From positions 26,001 to 90,000 of the forward strand of contig NW_026515423.1 in the NCBI RefSeq assembly GCF_014898815.1: DNA of 64,000 nucleotides, given 5' to 3'. Below the pieces are notes generated by a model. That model was not told the DNA's origin. It was given only the letters and a program-made list of their open reading frames with translations, and did not search any database. Position numbers and translations under genes: made by a program. Positions within the stretch are counted from its first letter, which is position 1. Each line of letters opens with the position of its first letter. This document shows positions 34,755 to 45,244 of this stretch, piece after piece. Origin of the DNA: Panonychus citri (Eukaryota; Arthropoda; Arachnida; Trombidiformes; Tetranychidae).

Positions 34755-35505
34755 ATTCGGTTTACGTGATTACCTTCACAGGCCAACGCTTGTTGATGTT
34801 TCGATGTCGACTTTACTGTAATTGTTTTGAAGATACTTCAGCGTAATTTAAACTAGCACAATTTATCAAAGATCCGTAGTAAAAACAGTAATTGAAAACG
34901 CTTTCATTCATGAGAGTCTGTTGAGTTCAACAGTGTCTCCCTCTATTGTGTGTACAAAGGACTCCCTATATTTGGCTCAATCTTTGATTGTTTAAACCAG
35001 TTCAGGTTTCTTTCCTCGGTCAATGATTTACATTTTGCGAATTTGTTTGAACTTGCTCAGAGATTTTAAGCTCATAAGCAGTCATAAGGTCATATGAATG
35101 TTCATTTACCAGGAGAGATCAATTCATTTGTACTCTAATTTTGCCGTCAATTGGCCTTAACATCATTAACATTTACCTATTATGCTTCGTACTGAGTAAA
35201 CAGCAAACATTGTAGCTTTGATTTGTTTTCGTGCATCGAGTTTTAATGAGAGAAATAGAGATTAAATGATATTGGGAATAACATGGTTAACTTTTGTGGA
35301 ATATTAAAAGAGGGAAATTCTTTTTGTTTTAATATGGTCGGGATTTTATAAATAGGGAATCTTTTCTTTGGTAAGGGAGAATGTACGGGGTAATATAAGT
35401 GAGAAAGGGGGATACAAAATGTAGGGATAGATATTCTTTCATCTTCAATTTAAACAGTAATTTTTCTTTGGTTAAAATTTGTAGATAAACAAGCATTGGA
35501 ATCAT

Positions 35506-36640
35506 TCAGCTTGCGAAGCCTTCGTCAGTGGTATTTTCATCATCACTGATTATGCGGTATTTCTTCATTTCCGCTTTGGCCTTTTCGCTGGATGGAGAGA
35601 TTCCTTTGGTTGACTTATCCTTTTTCTTTGGGGTCTCTTTGGTTTTGTTTTTGATTTTCTCGCTTTTACGAGAGTCTTTTTGTTTGGAGCTTTTATCGGA
35701 TGATTTGTCCCTCTGTTTCTCTTTGGCTTCTGAGATCAGTTTCTCTGCAAACGATGGCTTCGGTGGTTTTGATGGTTGCAGTGGTGTTGGTTGAACTGAA
35801 ATCTTTTCAGCAATCTTGGTCTCAGGGGGAGAAGATCTTCTCGATCTATCTTTTGTTCCTTTCTCCTTTGGTGATGGTTTCCAAGGTTTGGAGGTTGATG
35901 TTGGGTTCGGTTTCGAAGTCGATGGTTTATTCCGTTCTAATAAGAGCACTTTTCGCTTATAACCATCGTAAACACAATCTTCAAGTTCAAATTCTTCCAT
36001 AATGGCCACTTTCCTCTGAATCATTCGTAGTTGTTTCTTATACAAATCTGGATCATTGTATATTTCTGGAAAGTTTCGAACTGATTTAGCCAAATTGGCG
36101 ACTGTAGTCCATCGTATCTTCCTTTCTTCATATTGCTCTCTGTCCACCATTATTCTAGAGTGTCTAATCGACCCAAGAGCCTTAACCTCTTCCTCGGTGT
36201 GATAGACCGTTCGGTGAACTGCCATATTGGAGCCTTGTCGCCAGATTTCAATGAACAGACAATATGGTACCTTGCATACACGTAACTCATGAAGATCTTC
36301 ATTTTGTCGCGTAGCCTTTTTTGTCGTTACCATTTCGACTCGAGGTACGTGGTGCTTCTTTGTCTGTATTTCTTTATTGGTCACGTAGGTGGGCACGTAC
36401 TCATCTCCACTGGAGTCACTCGACATTTGGGGTTCAACTTGTTTCTTGGCTGAGGCAAATTGCTTGCCCTTAACAATCTTTTTACCCTTGTCCTGTTTAA
36501 CTTCATTTTTCGCATCAGTTTTAGTTTTGGACGTAGGTGGAGATGACGTAGTTGCCACTGGTTTAACCTTCTTAGGTGTTTTACCTTCGCCTCCACTGCC
36601 ATCACCTCCATTTCTCTTCCTTTTGGATGTTGTTGACTTG
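35506..36640 (-). CDS. ORF3 of element C, zinc-finger protein, N-terminus lost by truncation
   Basis: The frame is open from the TTAGG junction at about 36640 (no ATG is needed; the first Met-type codon used gives 350 aa from 36558). The order is basic KRKR stretch, Ser/Lys-rich region, finger C95-x4-C100-x14-H115-x4-H120 (numbered from 36558), RKIRWTTV (family RW motif), about 40 helical residues, then a long Lys/Ser/Pro-rich tail (about 215-330) ending SDDENTTDEGFAS. The extended acidic block of B and D' is absent from the part preserved. Inferred DNA/chromatin-binding accessory protein. Confidence 0.6.
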
Positions 36641-36712
36641 GGTTAGGTTAGGTTAGGTTAGGTTAGGTTAGGTTAGGTTAGGTTAGGTTAGGTTAGGTTA
36701 GGTTAGGTTAGG
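36641..36712 (+). repeat. (TTAGG)n array between elements C and D
   Basis: About 14 near-perfect units, bounded left by the 5' truncation of C and right by D's oligo(A) tail (T run on the + strand). Confidence 0.95.
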
Positions 36713-37988
36713 TTTTTTTTTTTTTTTTTTTTTTTGCATAAAACTGTTTATTTATAAACGACTAGGCGGATTTAACATGTAATACAATTATTTACATGGG
36801 CTTGTCTTTGTTGCCCAGTTCGGCGACTTGGGCGATATTAGGTGGGTGGTTGGCTGGGCGACCCAGTCAGGCGACTGACTAGACTTACAATGGTTGGCTA
36901 GGTGGGTGCTTGGGTTTACAATTAGCTGGTTTAAGTTAGTAGTCACTAATTTTGTGTTTACATAACAAGTAAGGCTTCTAGGCCTTTTACAATGAGTATT
37001 TTATGATATAATAACATCGAGAATTTTGTTCTAAGTACGACTAGTCTCTGGAATAATACTAGGCGATCACGTCGTCGCCTAGTTGAGATGCTCTGTTGTC
37101 GTATTCATTGAAATTATTCATCGGTCTTGGTGCTATGTCAAGGCTTGTGACTTGCACGGGATGCTTAGGTTGTTTTGAGGCAGGGATAAAGGGTTGGGTT
37201 TTAACAAATGAGAATTGAATATTTTATTGCTGATGAAGAAGATTACATGTTTGAGTGAGTCGTTAAGTGCGAATGTTGACTGCCAAGGCATTGCTTAGGC
37301 GTCACAGTCTGTCGACTGAGCGACTTAATACGACTTCATTAGATAATGAATTTGATTTAGCTAGTGCGACTTGCTGAGCGACTTAATGGTTTCTGAATTT
37401 ATTGTGAAGAATGAATTGTTATGTCTGGATTAATAATGAATAATGTAAATGTAAATTTGATTGGGATAACTAGGCGATTGGCTAGATGGGGTATTAGGAA
37501 TTGGTATTCTGTCTCTCAATCTCTTTCACACAGATATTTTATTGTTTATGAAAGTAAGATTTAGTTGAAGGTTTGGCCTGGTCATGTATCTGGCTGGATC
37601 GGATAAGGCAGTTGCCTTGCTGCTTGTTTGAGTTTCTCCGGTGTCAGGATTTTGACCCAGGCGTTAGCCTCGTCGTTCCTTCCTGGGTTCTCTTTACCAT
37701 CAAGCTGGCCTTGTCCGTATTTTGTGATATTTGCATGGCTCTCAGAAAGGTTACTGTCGCCGGTGTCTCTAGATGAATATCATAAAGGTCCCCAGCTAGA
37801 ATCCTTTACATATTTCCTCCAGGTCTTCCGGGTCGGCTGAGGGTTCCGTGCCTTGGCGATACGACTGGTGCATTATACCGCTGATGAGTAGTTCACATTT
37901 AACAATGAGCTGAATCATTGTATATCTCGTGTAGTTAAACTTTCTCTGGGTAGTTCCATCCTGACGAGGCGCGTTTCTGGATGAATGC
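36713..37988 (-). mobile_element. Element D: 5'-truncated 1.27 kb copy of D'
   Basis: It matches the 3' end of D' (45807-47094) almost exactly, from the oligo(A) tail to GAATGCA, where it is cut and joined to TTAGG. Differences are nearly all missing bases in short runs (T, G, A or C homopolymers, one TAA). It contains the 3' UTR and the 3' part of ORF4. Confidence 0.93.
37539..37988 (-). pseudogene. 3' fragment of ORF4 in element D
   Basis: C-terminal portion of the D' ORF4, entering from the truncation point and broken by small deletions (for example GTCCCCAGC for GTCCCTAACAGC). Non-functional. Confidence 0.8.
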
Positions 37989-38096
37989 AGGTTAGGTTAG
38001 GTTAGGTTAGGTTAGGTTAGGTTAGGTTAGGTTAGGTTAGGTTAGGTTAGGTTAGGTTAGGTTAGGTTAGGTTAGGTTAGGTTAGGTTAGGTTAGG
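37989..38096 (+). repeat. (TTAGG)n array between elements D and E
   Basis: About 21 perfect units running directly into the T run of element E. Confidence 0.97.
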
Positions 38097-38798
38097 TTTT
38101 TTTTTTTTTTGGTATGGAAAAGTTCTTTATTTGAGAGTATAAATTTTGTACTTTACAAAGTAGCAATTTTACAGAGTATACTCTGAGTTTTGCTTGAAAG
38201 ACCCGACTTAATTTAGTCAGGTTATGGTTACTTATTTGGTTAATGTGGATTTAGGGGTAGTGGATAAGGTGTACTTAAGATTTAGGAAGTTAAAGATCTG
38301 GGTGGGTTGTACTTTCCGGGAGTGGGTTTTACATTCTACTTTTCTGTGCTTACTCTCGGCCTCCTAACTTTAGTTAGTATTGACAGAGAGTAGCATTATT
38401 ATGACAAATTTACAATTTTGGTTTTTACAATGTACATATAAAATAAATTAGAGTGATTAAAAGGTCTTATGTTTTAAAAATTTTCCAATTATTCAAGTAT
38501 AAAGTATACTTCCGTGCAGTCCCTCACTCTTTCTTCGCGTCGCTTAGTTAATATAATGAATATTAAAGTATAAAAATGGGCGACACTAAGGTTCTTGATG
38601 AATTTGTGATGTTGATTTCTAATTTATACTTCACAGTTCAGAAAGTATCGATTTATTAACAAGGTATCTTACCAGAGGATGTTAAATGAATTGCTATAAT
38701 GACAGTGATATTGATTGAATTTGTTTCAATTGTGGATTACTACGAGGAAAATAACTTTACTATTTTGTTATTTATTTTATTGTTTATTAATATGGTTG
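38097..38798 (-). mobile_element. Element E: short 5'-truncated telomeric retrotransposon 3' end
   Basis: About 700 bases between an oligo(A)/CCTAA junction (38097) and a blunt TTAGG junction (about 38798). No ORF was recognised; it is mostly 3' UTR of a family not otherwise present here. AGTATA/TATACT words recur (for example 38176, 38496, 38506), but fewer than in the other elements. Confidence 0.65.
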
Positions 38799-39008
38799 AG
38801 GTTAGGTTAGGTTAGGTTAGGTTAGGTTAGGTTAGGTTAGGTTAGGTTAGGTTAGGTTAGGTTAGGTTAGGTTGGTTTAGGTTAGGTTAGGTTAGGTTAG
38901 GTTAGGTTAGGTTAGGTTAGGTTAGGTTAGGTTAGGTTAGGTTAGGTTAGGTTAAGGTTAGGTTAGTTTAGGTTAGGTTAGGTTAGGTTAGGTTAGGTTA
39001 GGTTAGGT
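38799..39008 (+). repeat. (TTAGG)n array between elements E and F
   Basis: The longest array of the window, about 42 units with a few variants (GGTTGGTTT, TTAAGG, TTAGTTTAGG), ending in F's T run. Confidence 0.97.
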
Positions 39009-39367
39009 TTTTTTTTTTTTTTTTTTTTTTTTGAAAACTATTTATTAGCAAACATGAATCCCAGCCTTGAGGCTAGGTGTGTGATACAGTGTAGGGGGTT
39101 TGAGGGCTTTGATTTGGGGTTATTACAATTCAGGGGTGTTTTTATAATAGTAGTTTTCTTGAACCGGTTAGTATTCAAATGGGATTTCGGTTTCAGTGGT
39201 TTATATGGAGGGGATTGTGATCGTAAGATGTGGTATCTTATGATGTGGTATCATGAGATTCGGTATCTCGTGATGTATCTCACGGGATGTGTTTTCTTAT
39301 GATACATATCTTGTGATTTGGTATCTAGTGATGTGTTTGGTGATACAAAACGTGGGATTTGTGATTT

Positions 39368-39610
39368 ATGATGTGTGTATTGTGATGTGTGTATTGGGAT
39401 GTGTGTATTGGGATGTGTGTATTGGGATGTGTGTATTGGGATGTGTGTATTGGGGTGTGTGTATTGTGATGTGTGTATTGGGATGTGTGTATTGGGATGT
39501 GTGTATTGGGGTGTGTGTATTGGGATGTGTGTATTGGGATGTGTGTATTGGGGTGTGTGTATCGGGATGTGTGGCTTGTGATGTGCATCTTGGGATGTGT
39601 GTGTTGTGAT
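39368..39610 (+). repeat. 14-bp minisatellite in the 3' UTR of element F
   Basis: About 15 tandem copies of GTGTGTATTGGGAT with T/G and G/C variants (GTGATGTGTGTATT, GGGGTGTG). It lies between the oligo(A) tail and the ORF2 stop. Val/Cys-rich and His/Thr-rich frames across it are products of the repeat. Confidence 0.93.
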
Positions 39611-39681
39611 GTGATGTTTGGATGTTATCGTTTCCTATTTCCGTTGATTGTTGGTTGATGGATTGTCGTTTTTATTTGATT

Positions 39682-42600
39682 TTATTCATTACTCTCTGAT
39701 CTCAATCTGTATAATTTGATAGCGATCTTTCTGCAGAACTGATTCAGATGTCCAATCGTTTCTTCATCAATTAGTATTTCCCTGAGATCATTTATATCTA
39801 TGTATCTTTTGTTGAAAAAGATCGACCTGTCTTCGGTGAATGCTTCGCATTCTGTGAGTAGATGTGTGCCCGTTTGTATGGTGTCACAAATACATTTGTT
39901 CGATGAAGTGATCTTGATGGTATTAAGATATTTGTTGAATGGGCCATGATTCGTAAGAAACCAGATCGAGTGTTTGCTCAATCTGTGCAATATCATTTTT
40001 TGTGAAGGCATTAATCCTTGTGCAATCTTTTTAAGTTCTTTAGAGAGGTGATCAACAATTGACTTGGACTGTGTTTCGACCCATTTCTTTGTGGAAAGTG
40101 AGATGGTTGATAACGGTATCTGGTCGTATTCTGGTTTTGTCTTTTTGTAAATAGCTGCTTTGGCTAAGTAATCTGCTAACTCATTTCCTGTGTTATCGTT
40201 GTGGCCTCTAATCCATTCCAATCTTATTTCTATTTCTTCTTTTTCTAACTCGTAGATGTTTTTTCTTATCTGTTGGCTTATTGGGTTTTTGTTTTTGGAC
40301 GATTTGATGGCTGCTATTGATGATTGAGAATCTGTTAAAATAATAATCTTTTTTGCATCTTTTCTGTTTCTCGTTTTAGAAATCCACTCTGTTGCTTTTC
40401 TTATTGCAATCATCTCGGCTTGGAACACTGATGAATAGTTCGTTAACAGGATCTTGGATTCATATATTGTTCGTTCACCGTTCGTGACCGCAAATGCTGC
40501 TCCTGTACCATCATCGTTTTTCGATCCATCAGTGTATATTATTATATCCGCTTTGCTGATGTCCGTTTCCGTTATATCCTGTGGCGTCGGTTCTTTTGAT
40601 GTGACTTCTCGTGATGTCTGTTCTCTTGGTGTCGATGTTTGTGGTAGTGCTTCACGTGATGGTGATTCTTGTGATGGTGATTCTTGTGATGGTGATTCTT
40701 GTGATGGTGATTCATGCGATGTGATTGTTGGTTGCTGCCATGGGGCTAATAGATTGTAGTGATAGGACTTCCTCTCTATCTCTCTTCCCTTTATCTGAAA
40801 CGTTTCGTTTGTTTTACCGTGTTGAGCATCGTATTTTAGTGCTTTTGCTAGGATTGTAGTCGTAAGAGGTGGACAGTTAGCAAGGAATTGCAGATCTTGG
40901 ATTTTTGTTGTTCGATAGGCCCCTAGCATCATGATTAAGATTCTTCGTTGAGCTTTCTCTAACATCTTTTCGCAGTTCTTCTTCTTAACGGCTTCTGCCC
41001 ATATCTCCGCTCCATATGATATAGTTGGTATAAAAATCATGTTGTAAAATAGTTTGCGTAGATGCATATTTATACCCGACCCTTTAGCGGCGATAGCTTG
41101 GAGTATTTGGAAGGTAGTTGTTGCTTTTTGACTCGCTTGATTCACATGTGCTGTCCATCTCAGCTTACTATCTATTACTATTCCAAGTACTTTTGTCTCT
41201 TTCTGAGGAATGATGAGATTGCCGTTTAAGATTAGTTCAGGAAGTAAATCTTGTTTACCCTTAATGACCATGATTTCTGATTTACTCGGTTCGAGTGAGA
41301 GACCTCTTTTTCTTGCCCAATTGTTGATGATGTTGAATTGTTTTATTATTTGACCGTGTGCTTGTTGATAGCTCTGTGACTTAATGATGATGATGATGTC
41401 GTCGGCATAAGCTTGCATATGAGTCTCTTTGTCTTTGTGTCTTTTGAGAAGATCGTTGATTACCAGGTTCCAAAGAGTAGGTGAGAGAGGGCTTCCTTGT
41501 ACACATCCTTTTGTTGGTTCGAATGTAAATTTAGAATTTTGGAAATGAATCTGGTATGACCTGTCTTGAAAGTAGTTTTCAAACCAGTTTTTTATCGTTT
41601 CATCTATGTTGTTTTCTGCCAGTGCTTCCTTGATAGCTGACCATGAGACATTATCGAATGCTCCTTTGAAATCAAATGCAGCCAACGTAACGATTTTTGC
41701 TTCATCTTTTGCTAGTTGTATTTCTTTGATTAGTTGTTCAACTGCTGTTATTGTCGATCTACCAGGTCTAAACCCATGTTGTTTTTCAGAAAGCAGATCG
41801 TTTGATAGCATGTGGTAGGTTATTCTTTCATTTACTATCTTCTCCAGTCCTTTTCCTAGCATTGATAGCAATCCGATGGGTCGATAGTTTTTGGGGTTCT
41901 CAGGTTTTCCTTTTTTGACCTTGTGAATAGGGCAAACGATAGACTTTTTCCATTGTTTCGGCATAAAACCGAGTTCTAGGCATTTGTTGTATATTGTTAG
42001 CAGTAATTCTGGGTCAGCTTTGCGAGTCTTTTCACAAATGATTGGATCAAATCCATCTTCTCCTGGTGCTTTTTTAAATTGTACACTTGTGAAGATGTCT
42101 TTGAGTTCCTCACGTGTGATTTTTTGAGAATCTGTTGAATTAATTTGTTGTGTTTCTTGTGAAGTGTGATTTTGTGATGTGTGAGTGTGTGATGTGAGAT
42201 CATGTGATGTATGATGTTGTGATGTGAGGTCGTGTGATGTGAAGCTTTTTGATATGAGATCGTGAGATGAGTGATGATGTGATGTTTGGTTGGTGGTTTG
42301 CAGTTGATCTGCATAGATCGATCTTGCTATTGCTTCGGCAGTTTTTTCAGCTGGTATTGGGGTGTTATCATCCTTTAAAAGAGTGACTCTGTTGTTTTGC
42401 TTTCCTTTATTTCTTATCTTTGATATAAGTGTCCATATCGTACTTATATCAGTCTCTGCAAGATATTGTTCCCATTTTTGTTGTTTAGATTTCTTAATTT
42501 TTTCTTTGTATTCATCCACTAGCTCTTGGCGTTTTAGATTTAGCGTTCTGAATCTTCCGGTGCCAGCATTCTTCATTGATCTTTTAATTGCGATAATACG

Positions 42601-43590
42601 TTTAGACAATTCGGCCAGTTCTTCCGTCCACCACCATATCTCTTTAGCCTTTTTAGTTGTGCGTTGTTGTCGCATATTCTTTTCACATGTTTTTTGAATG
42701 ACTTTTGTATAGTTGTTGATGACAAGCTCAAGGTTGTTTATATCTTTTACTTGTTTCACTGTATCACTAGTTAGATTATTTAACCTTAGCTGATCTTTCA
42801 ACATGTTATCGAACTGTTCCCAATTAGTCCACTTGTGATTGTATTTGCGTGTTGATTGATTGTTAGTTGGTTGTTGTTGTTTTTGATGGTTTGTTGAGAA
42901 TTCAAATGAGATGAGAGAATGATCTGTGTTGGCGATGATGTGTTGTTGAACTATGTAATTGATGATGTATTGTTGTAGTTGAAGGTGAGCTGTGATATCG
43001 ATGATCGTTTCAATTAGTTCATCATTTCTAATTGTTGTGCACGTAGGGGTATTTTGATGAAAAATTTCAAAGCCATTTGACGTTAGTAAACTGAATAGTT
43101 CCCTGCCTTTGTTGTTAGTTGTATGAGAGCCCCATAGGGTGTTTAAACAGTTTACATCTCCAGCGAATAAGATTTGATTTTGATTGATTGTGGTGATTAT
43201 GTGTGTGATATTATCCAATAGGATTTCGATAGGTTTTGTTTTATCTACGTATATATTTATAAATGTAATTTCATGATTTATGATGCGTATTCTTGTGATG
43301 TTGATGTCTGATGTCGTGAGATGTGGTATCATGTGACTCGTGATGTTTTTTCTTGTGATTGTGATTGTCCTTGTGAGGTCGTTGTTGTTAACGAAATGAT
43401 TTGTGTATGATGTTGATAATCCATATGGTTGACCTTGTCTGTTGATAGGAGGTTCTTGAATGAGGGCTATGTCAATGTTGTTTTGTTCGATGTATTTGTA
43501 TAGTTCGGTTAAGGCTGCGGGACTTTTTCTGAGGTTGACTTGAACTATTTTGGTTATATCTTTGTTGCTATGGGGGTTTTTAGTAGCCAT
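39682..43590 (-). CDS. ORF2 of element F: endonuclease, reverse transcriptase, RNase H
   Basis: 1302 aa. The APE-type endonuclease has E46 (IQEPP), GDVN at 144-147 and TDH at 222-224 (instead of the usual GDFN and SDH). A His/Ser/Thr-rich linker (about 436-480) is built of repeated TSHD/TSQ units encoded by the CATCACA word. The reverse transcriptase has RPIGLL (about 570), motif A FDFKGAFD (D640) and motif C YADD at 728-731. A second repeat linker (SPSQE repeats) precedes RNase H (YTDGSK, QAE, LTDSQSS, GHNDNTGNELADY). C-terminal CICD..H..C knuckle. It nicks telomeric repeats and copies its RNA there. It overlaps ORF1 by 11 bases (the ATG lies inside the ORF1 end). Confidence 0.95.
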   Translation of the reverse strand: MATKNPHSNKDITKIVQVNLRKSPAALTELYKYIEQNNIDIALIQEPPINRQGQPYGLSTSYTNHFVNNNDLTRTITITRKNITSHMIPHLTTSDINITRIRIINHEITFINIYVDKTKPIEILLDNITHIITTINQNQILFAGDVNCLNTLWGSHTTNNKGRELFSLLTSNGFEIFHQNTPTCTTIRNDELIETIIDITAHLQLQQYIINYIVQQHIIANTDHSLISFEFSTNHQKQQQPTNNQSTRKYNHKWTNWEQFDNMLKDQLRLNNLTSDTVKQVKDINNLELVINNYTKVIQKTCEKNMRQQRTTKKAKEIWWWTEELAELSKRIIAIKRSMKNAGTGRFRTLNLKRQELVDEYKEKIKKSKQQKWEQYLAETDISTIWTLISKIRNKGKQNNRVTLLKDDNTPIPAEKTAEAIARSIYADQLQTTNQTSHHHSSHDLISKSFTSHDLTSQHHTSHDLTSHTHTSQNHTSQETQQINSTDSQKITREELKDIFTSVQFKKAPGEDGFDPIICEKTRKADPELLLTIYNKCLELGFMPKQWKKSIVCPIHKVKKGKPENPKNYRPIGLLSMLGKGLEKIVNERITYHMLSNDLLSEKQHGFRPGRSTITAVEQLIKEIQLAKDEAKIVTLAAFDFKGAFDNVSWSAIKEALAENNIDETIKNWFENYFQDRSYQIHFQNSKFTFEPTKGCVQGSPLSPTLWNLVINDLLKRHKDKETHMQAYADDIIIIIKSQSYQQAHGQIIKQFNIINNWARKRGLSLEPSKSEIMVIKGKQDLLPELILNGNLIIPQKETKVLGIVIDSKLRWTAHVNQASQKATTTFQILQAIAAKGSGINMHLRKLFYNMIFIPTISYGAEIWAEAVKKKNCEKMLEKAQRRILIMMLGAYRTTKIQDLQFLANCPPLTTTILAKALKYDAQHGKTNETFQIKGREIERKSYHYNLLAPWQQPTITSHESPSQESPSQESPSQESPSREALPQTSTPREQTSREVTSKEPTPQDITETDISKADIIIYTDGSKNDDGTGAAFAVTNGERTIYESKILLTNYSSVFQAEMIAIRKATEWISKTRNRKDAKKIIILTDSQSSIAAIKSSKNKNPISQQIRKNIYELEKEEIEIRLEWIRGHNDNTGNELADYLAKAAIYKKTKPEYDQIPLSTISLSTKKWVETQSKSIVDHLSKELKKIAQGLMPSQKMILHRLSKHSIWFLTNHGPFNKYLNTIKITSSNKCICDTIQTGTHLLTECEAFTEDRSIFFNKRYIDINDLREILIDEETIGHLNQFCRKIAIKLYRLRSESNE

Positions 43591-45244
43591 AGTCAGTATT
43601 TTCTTCTATTCTATTGATCATTTCTTGACGGATAGGGCAGCATGTTGAAAAGGCAGAATGGTTGACAGGAATATCACGTTTGAAATGTTCTTTTCTGTAA
43701 AGACAATTGGTACAGGTTTGTTCTGCTTCGTCTTCTATCATGCATTCCTTTGTTGCGTGTTTTTCACTTGTGCAATTGCCACACTTAGCTTTGTTGCCAT
43801 ACTGTTCACACCTTTGTGAGGTGTGTCCAAATCCACAGCAGCGATAGCATTGCATTAGATTTCTTGTTTTTTCAACTCTATACCTTTCCCATTCGATTCC
43901 AATTCTTTCATTTTTGATGAGGTACCAGTAAATTCTTGCAGGAGATTCAATGATGATATTTTGGAAATATTCTGTTGCCTTGATGTTGACTCTAGCCTTG
44001 ATCCTTATCTTTTGAATGAGTTCGTTGTCGATTCCTGCTCTTTCACATTGATTTGCGATGTTCTGGATTATGGTATCGTCAGCTAGCTCTTTTCTTACTC
44101 TCTTTATCATGCATGTTGGGTCTCTTTTCTTTGTATGGTCAGCTAAGAAGGTTGGGATGTCTTTTGTAATCAGCTCGACTGCATGGTTGGCTTCGGATGA
44201 ATTGCGGAACTTCATAATCATGCGATTTTGTGAGATTTTGATAGTTCGTTCAGGATAGATATTGTGTTTCCTTGGGTTTATTTTTGATTTTACTGTTGTA
44301 ACGATGTCGCTGTTAATCTCATGTTCCGAGGCTGATGTTTTATTGATTGAGACGATTATTGAGTGTAGCTGTTTCTTTGGTTGTTGTGATGGGTCTGTTG
44401 GGTTGGACTGTGTAATGTGAGCGTAGGTTGGGGCTGCGTTGACGGGTTGAATTTCTTTAATCTTGTTGATCGTTCTTTCTATCGTTTCCTCATTCATTTG
44501 TGCCATTTTCCGACTGATTGTTTCAGTGATACTTTCTGCTATGGTGGTTGTTGTGTTTTTTATGGTATCAATTAGTCTGGTTGAGAAATCCTTTTCCGTA
44601 TTAAGTTGCTGTTCTAACCATTCTGATCTTTTCTCTTGATGTTTAAGTTTTTGTGTCTCCATTTCTTTTTCCAGGTTAAGGATTCTTTCCATTAGGAAGT
44701 GGATGATGCTGCTTCCGTTGATTAGCGTTGATTCCATACCTTGTTTGAGATTACTATTAACGTTTTGAGCTGTTCGAGATTTTAGGAATTGTTGGATCAT
44801 ATTTGTATCTTCTTCGTATGTTTCAATTGCTTGAACTATATTACTCGATTTTGGTGTTTGAATTCTCTTATAAACATGGGTGGTTGGATCATCTGTGCTT
44901 TTTGATTTCTTTTTTGTCCGTTGAATTTGTAATGTTTCTGGTTGTTCGGGTGTAATTGATGCGACTCTCTTATTTTTGTTCTTTGTTCTAGGTGTTTCAT
45001 CATTTTCTGATTCTATTTCTGTTGGTTCTGAATCCGTATCCTTTTGCGATAAAACTTGGTACCGATTTGTGTGAGTGTAACCTTGATCATGTGGCGACTT
45101 ATCTCGTGATGCTGCTACTCGTGATGTGGTGTCTTGGGATGTGATATCTTGGGATGTGGTATCTCGTGATGTGGGGTCACCTTGAAGATCAGCTTGTTCC
45201 TGGCGATTCATGGTTTTGGATTTTGGACCAGGAATCCGTGACAT
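43580..45244 (-). CDS. ORF1 of element F: zinc-knuckle nucleocapsid-like protein
   Basis: 554 aa. The N-terminal region has tandem TSRD/TSQD units (about 22-50), encoded by the CACATC(A/C)C-type word. Acidic and basic segments follow, then a helical region (about 170-260), an RRM-like or conserved basic central domain, and three C-terminal knuckles: CYRCCGFGHTSQRC, CGNCTSEKHATKEC, and a third CTNC..H..C type. It binds element RNA and, in related telomeric elements, targets the complex to telomeres. The stop overlaps the ORF2 start (ATGGCTACTAA), suggesting coupled translation. Confidence 0.93.
   Translation of the reverse strand: MSRIPGPKSKTMNRQEQADLQGDPTSRDTTSQDITSQDTTSRVAASRDKSPHDQGYTHTNRYQVLSQKDTDSEPTEIESENDETPRTKNKNKRVASITPEQPETLQIQRTKKKSKSTDDPTTHVYKRIQTPKSSNIVQAIETYEEDTNMIQQFLKSRTAQNVNSNLKQGMESTLINGSSIIHFLMERILNLEKEMETQKLKHQEKRSEWLEQQLNTEKDFSTRLIDTIKNTTTTIAESITETISRKMAQMNEETIERTINKIKEIQPVNAAPTYAHITQSNPTDPSQQPKKQLHSIIVSINKTSASEHEINSDIVTTVKSKINPRKHNIYPERTIKISQNRMIMKFRNSSEANHAVELITKDIPTFLADHTKKRDPTCMIKRVRKELADDTIIQNIANQCERAGIDNELIQKIRIKARVNIKATEYFQNIIIESPARIYWYLIKNERIGIEWERYRVEKTRNLMQCYRCCGFGHTSQRCEQYGNKAKCGNCTSEKHATKECMIEDEAEQTCTNCLYRKEHFKRDIPVNHSAFSTCCPIRQEMINRIEENTDYGY

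Larger units (their letters stand above)
33818..36640 (-). mobile_element. Element C: 5'-truncated telomeric retrotransposon (ORF3 + ORF4)
   Basis: ORF3 is cut open at 36640, where TTAGG repeats begin directly, the signature of a 5'-truncated insertion. ORF4 lies downstream. The 3' end with an oligo(A)/CCTAA junction was not found and may have been lost to the Merlin duplication: the CACGTACGTGG word characteristic of C already appears inside the duplicated unit (about 33791). CACCTACG, ACGTAGGTG and CACGTACGTG words cluster at 33.79-34.2 kb and 36.28-36.56 kb. The 3' UTR (33818-34466) holds no gene. Confidence 0.65.

Noticed and set aside
39289..39609. Cys/Val-rich 106-aa frame with GVCI repeats
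   Set aside because: Translation of the 14-bp minisatellite in the 3' UTR of element F; several frames and both strands are open for the same reason.
39368..39610. Possible CRISPR-like array
   Set aside because: Tandem repeats without spacers in a eukaryotic retrotransposon; a minisatellite.
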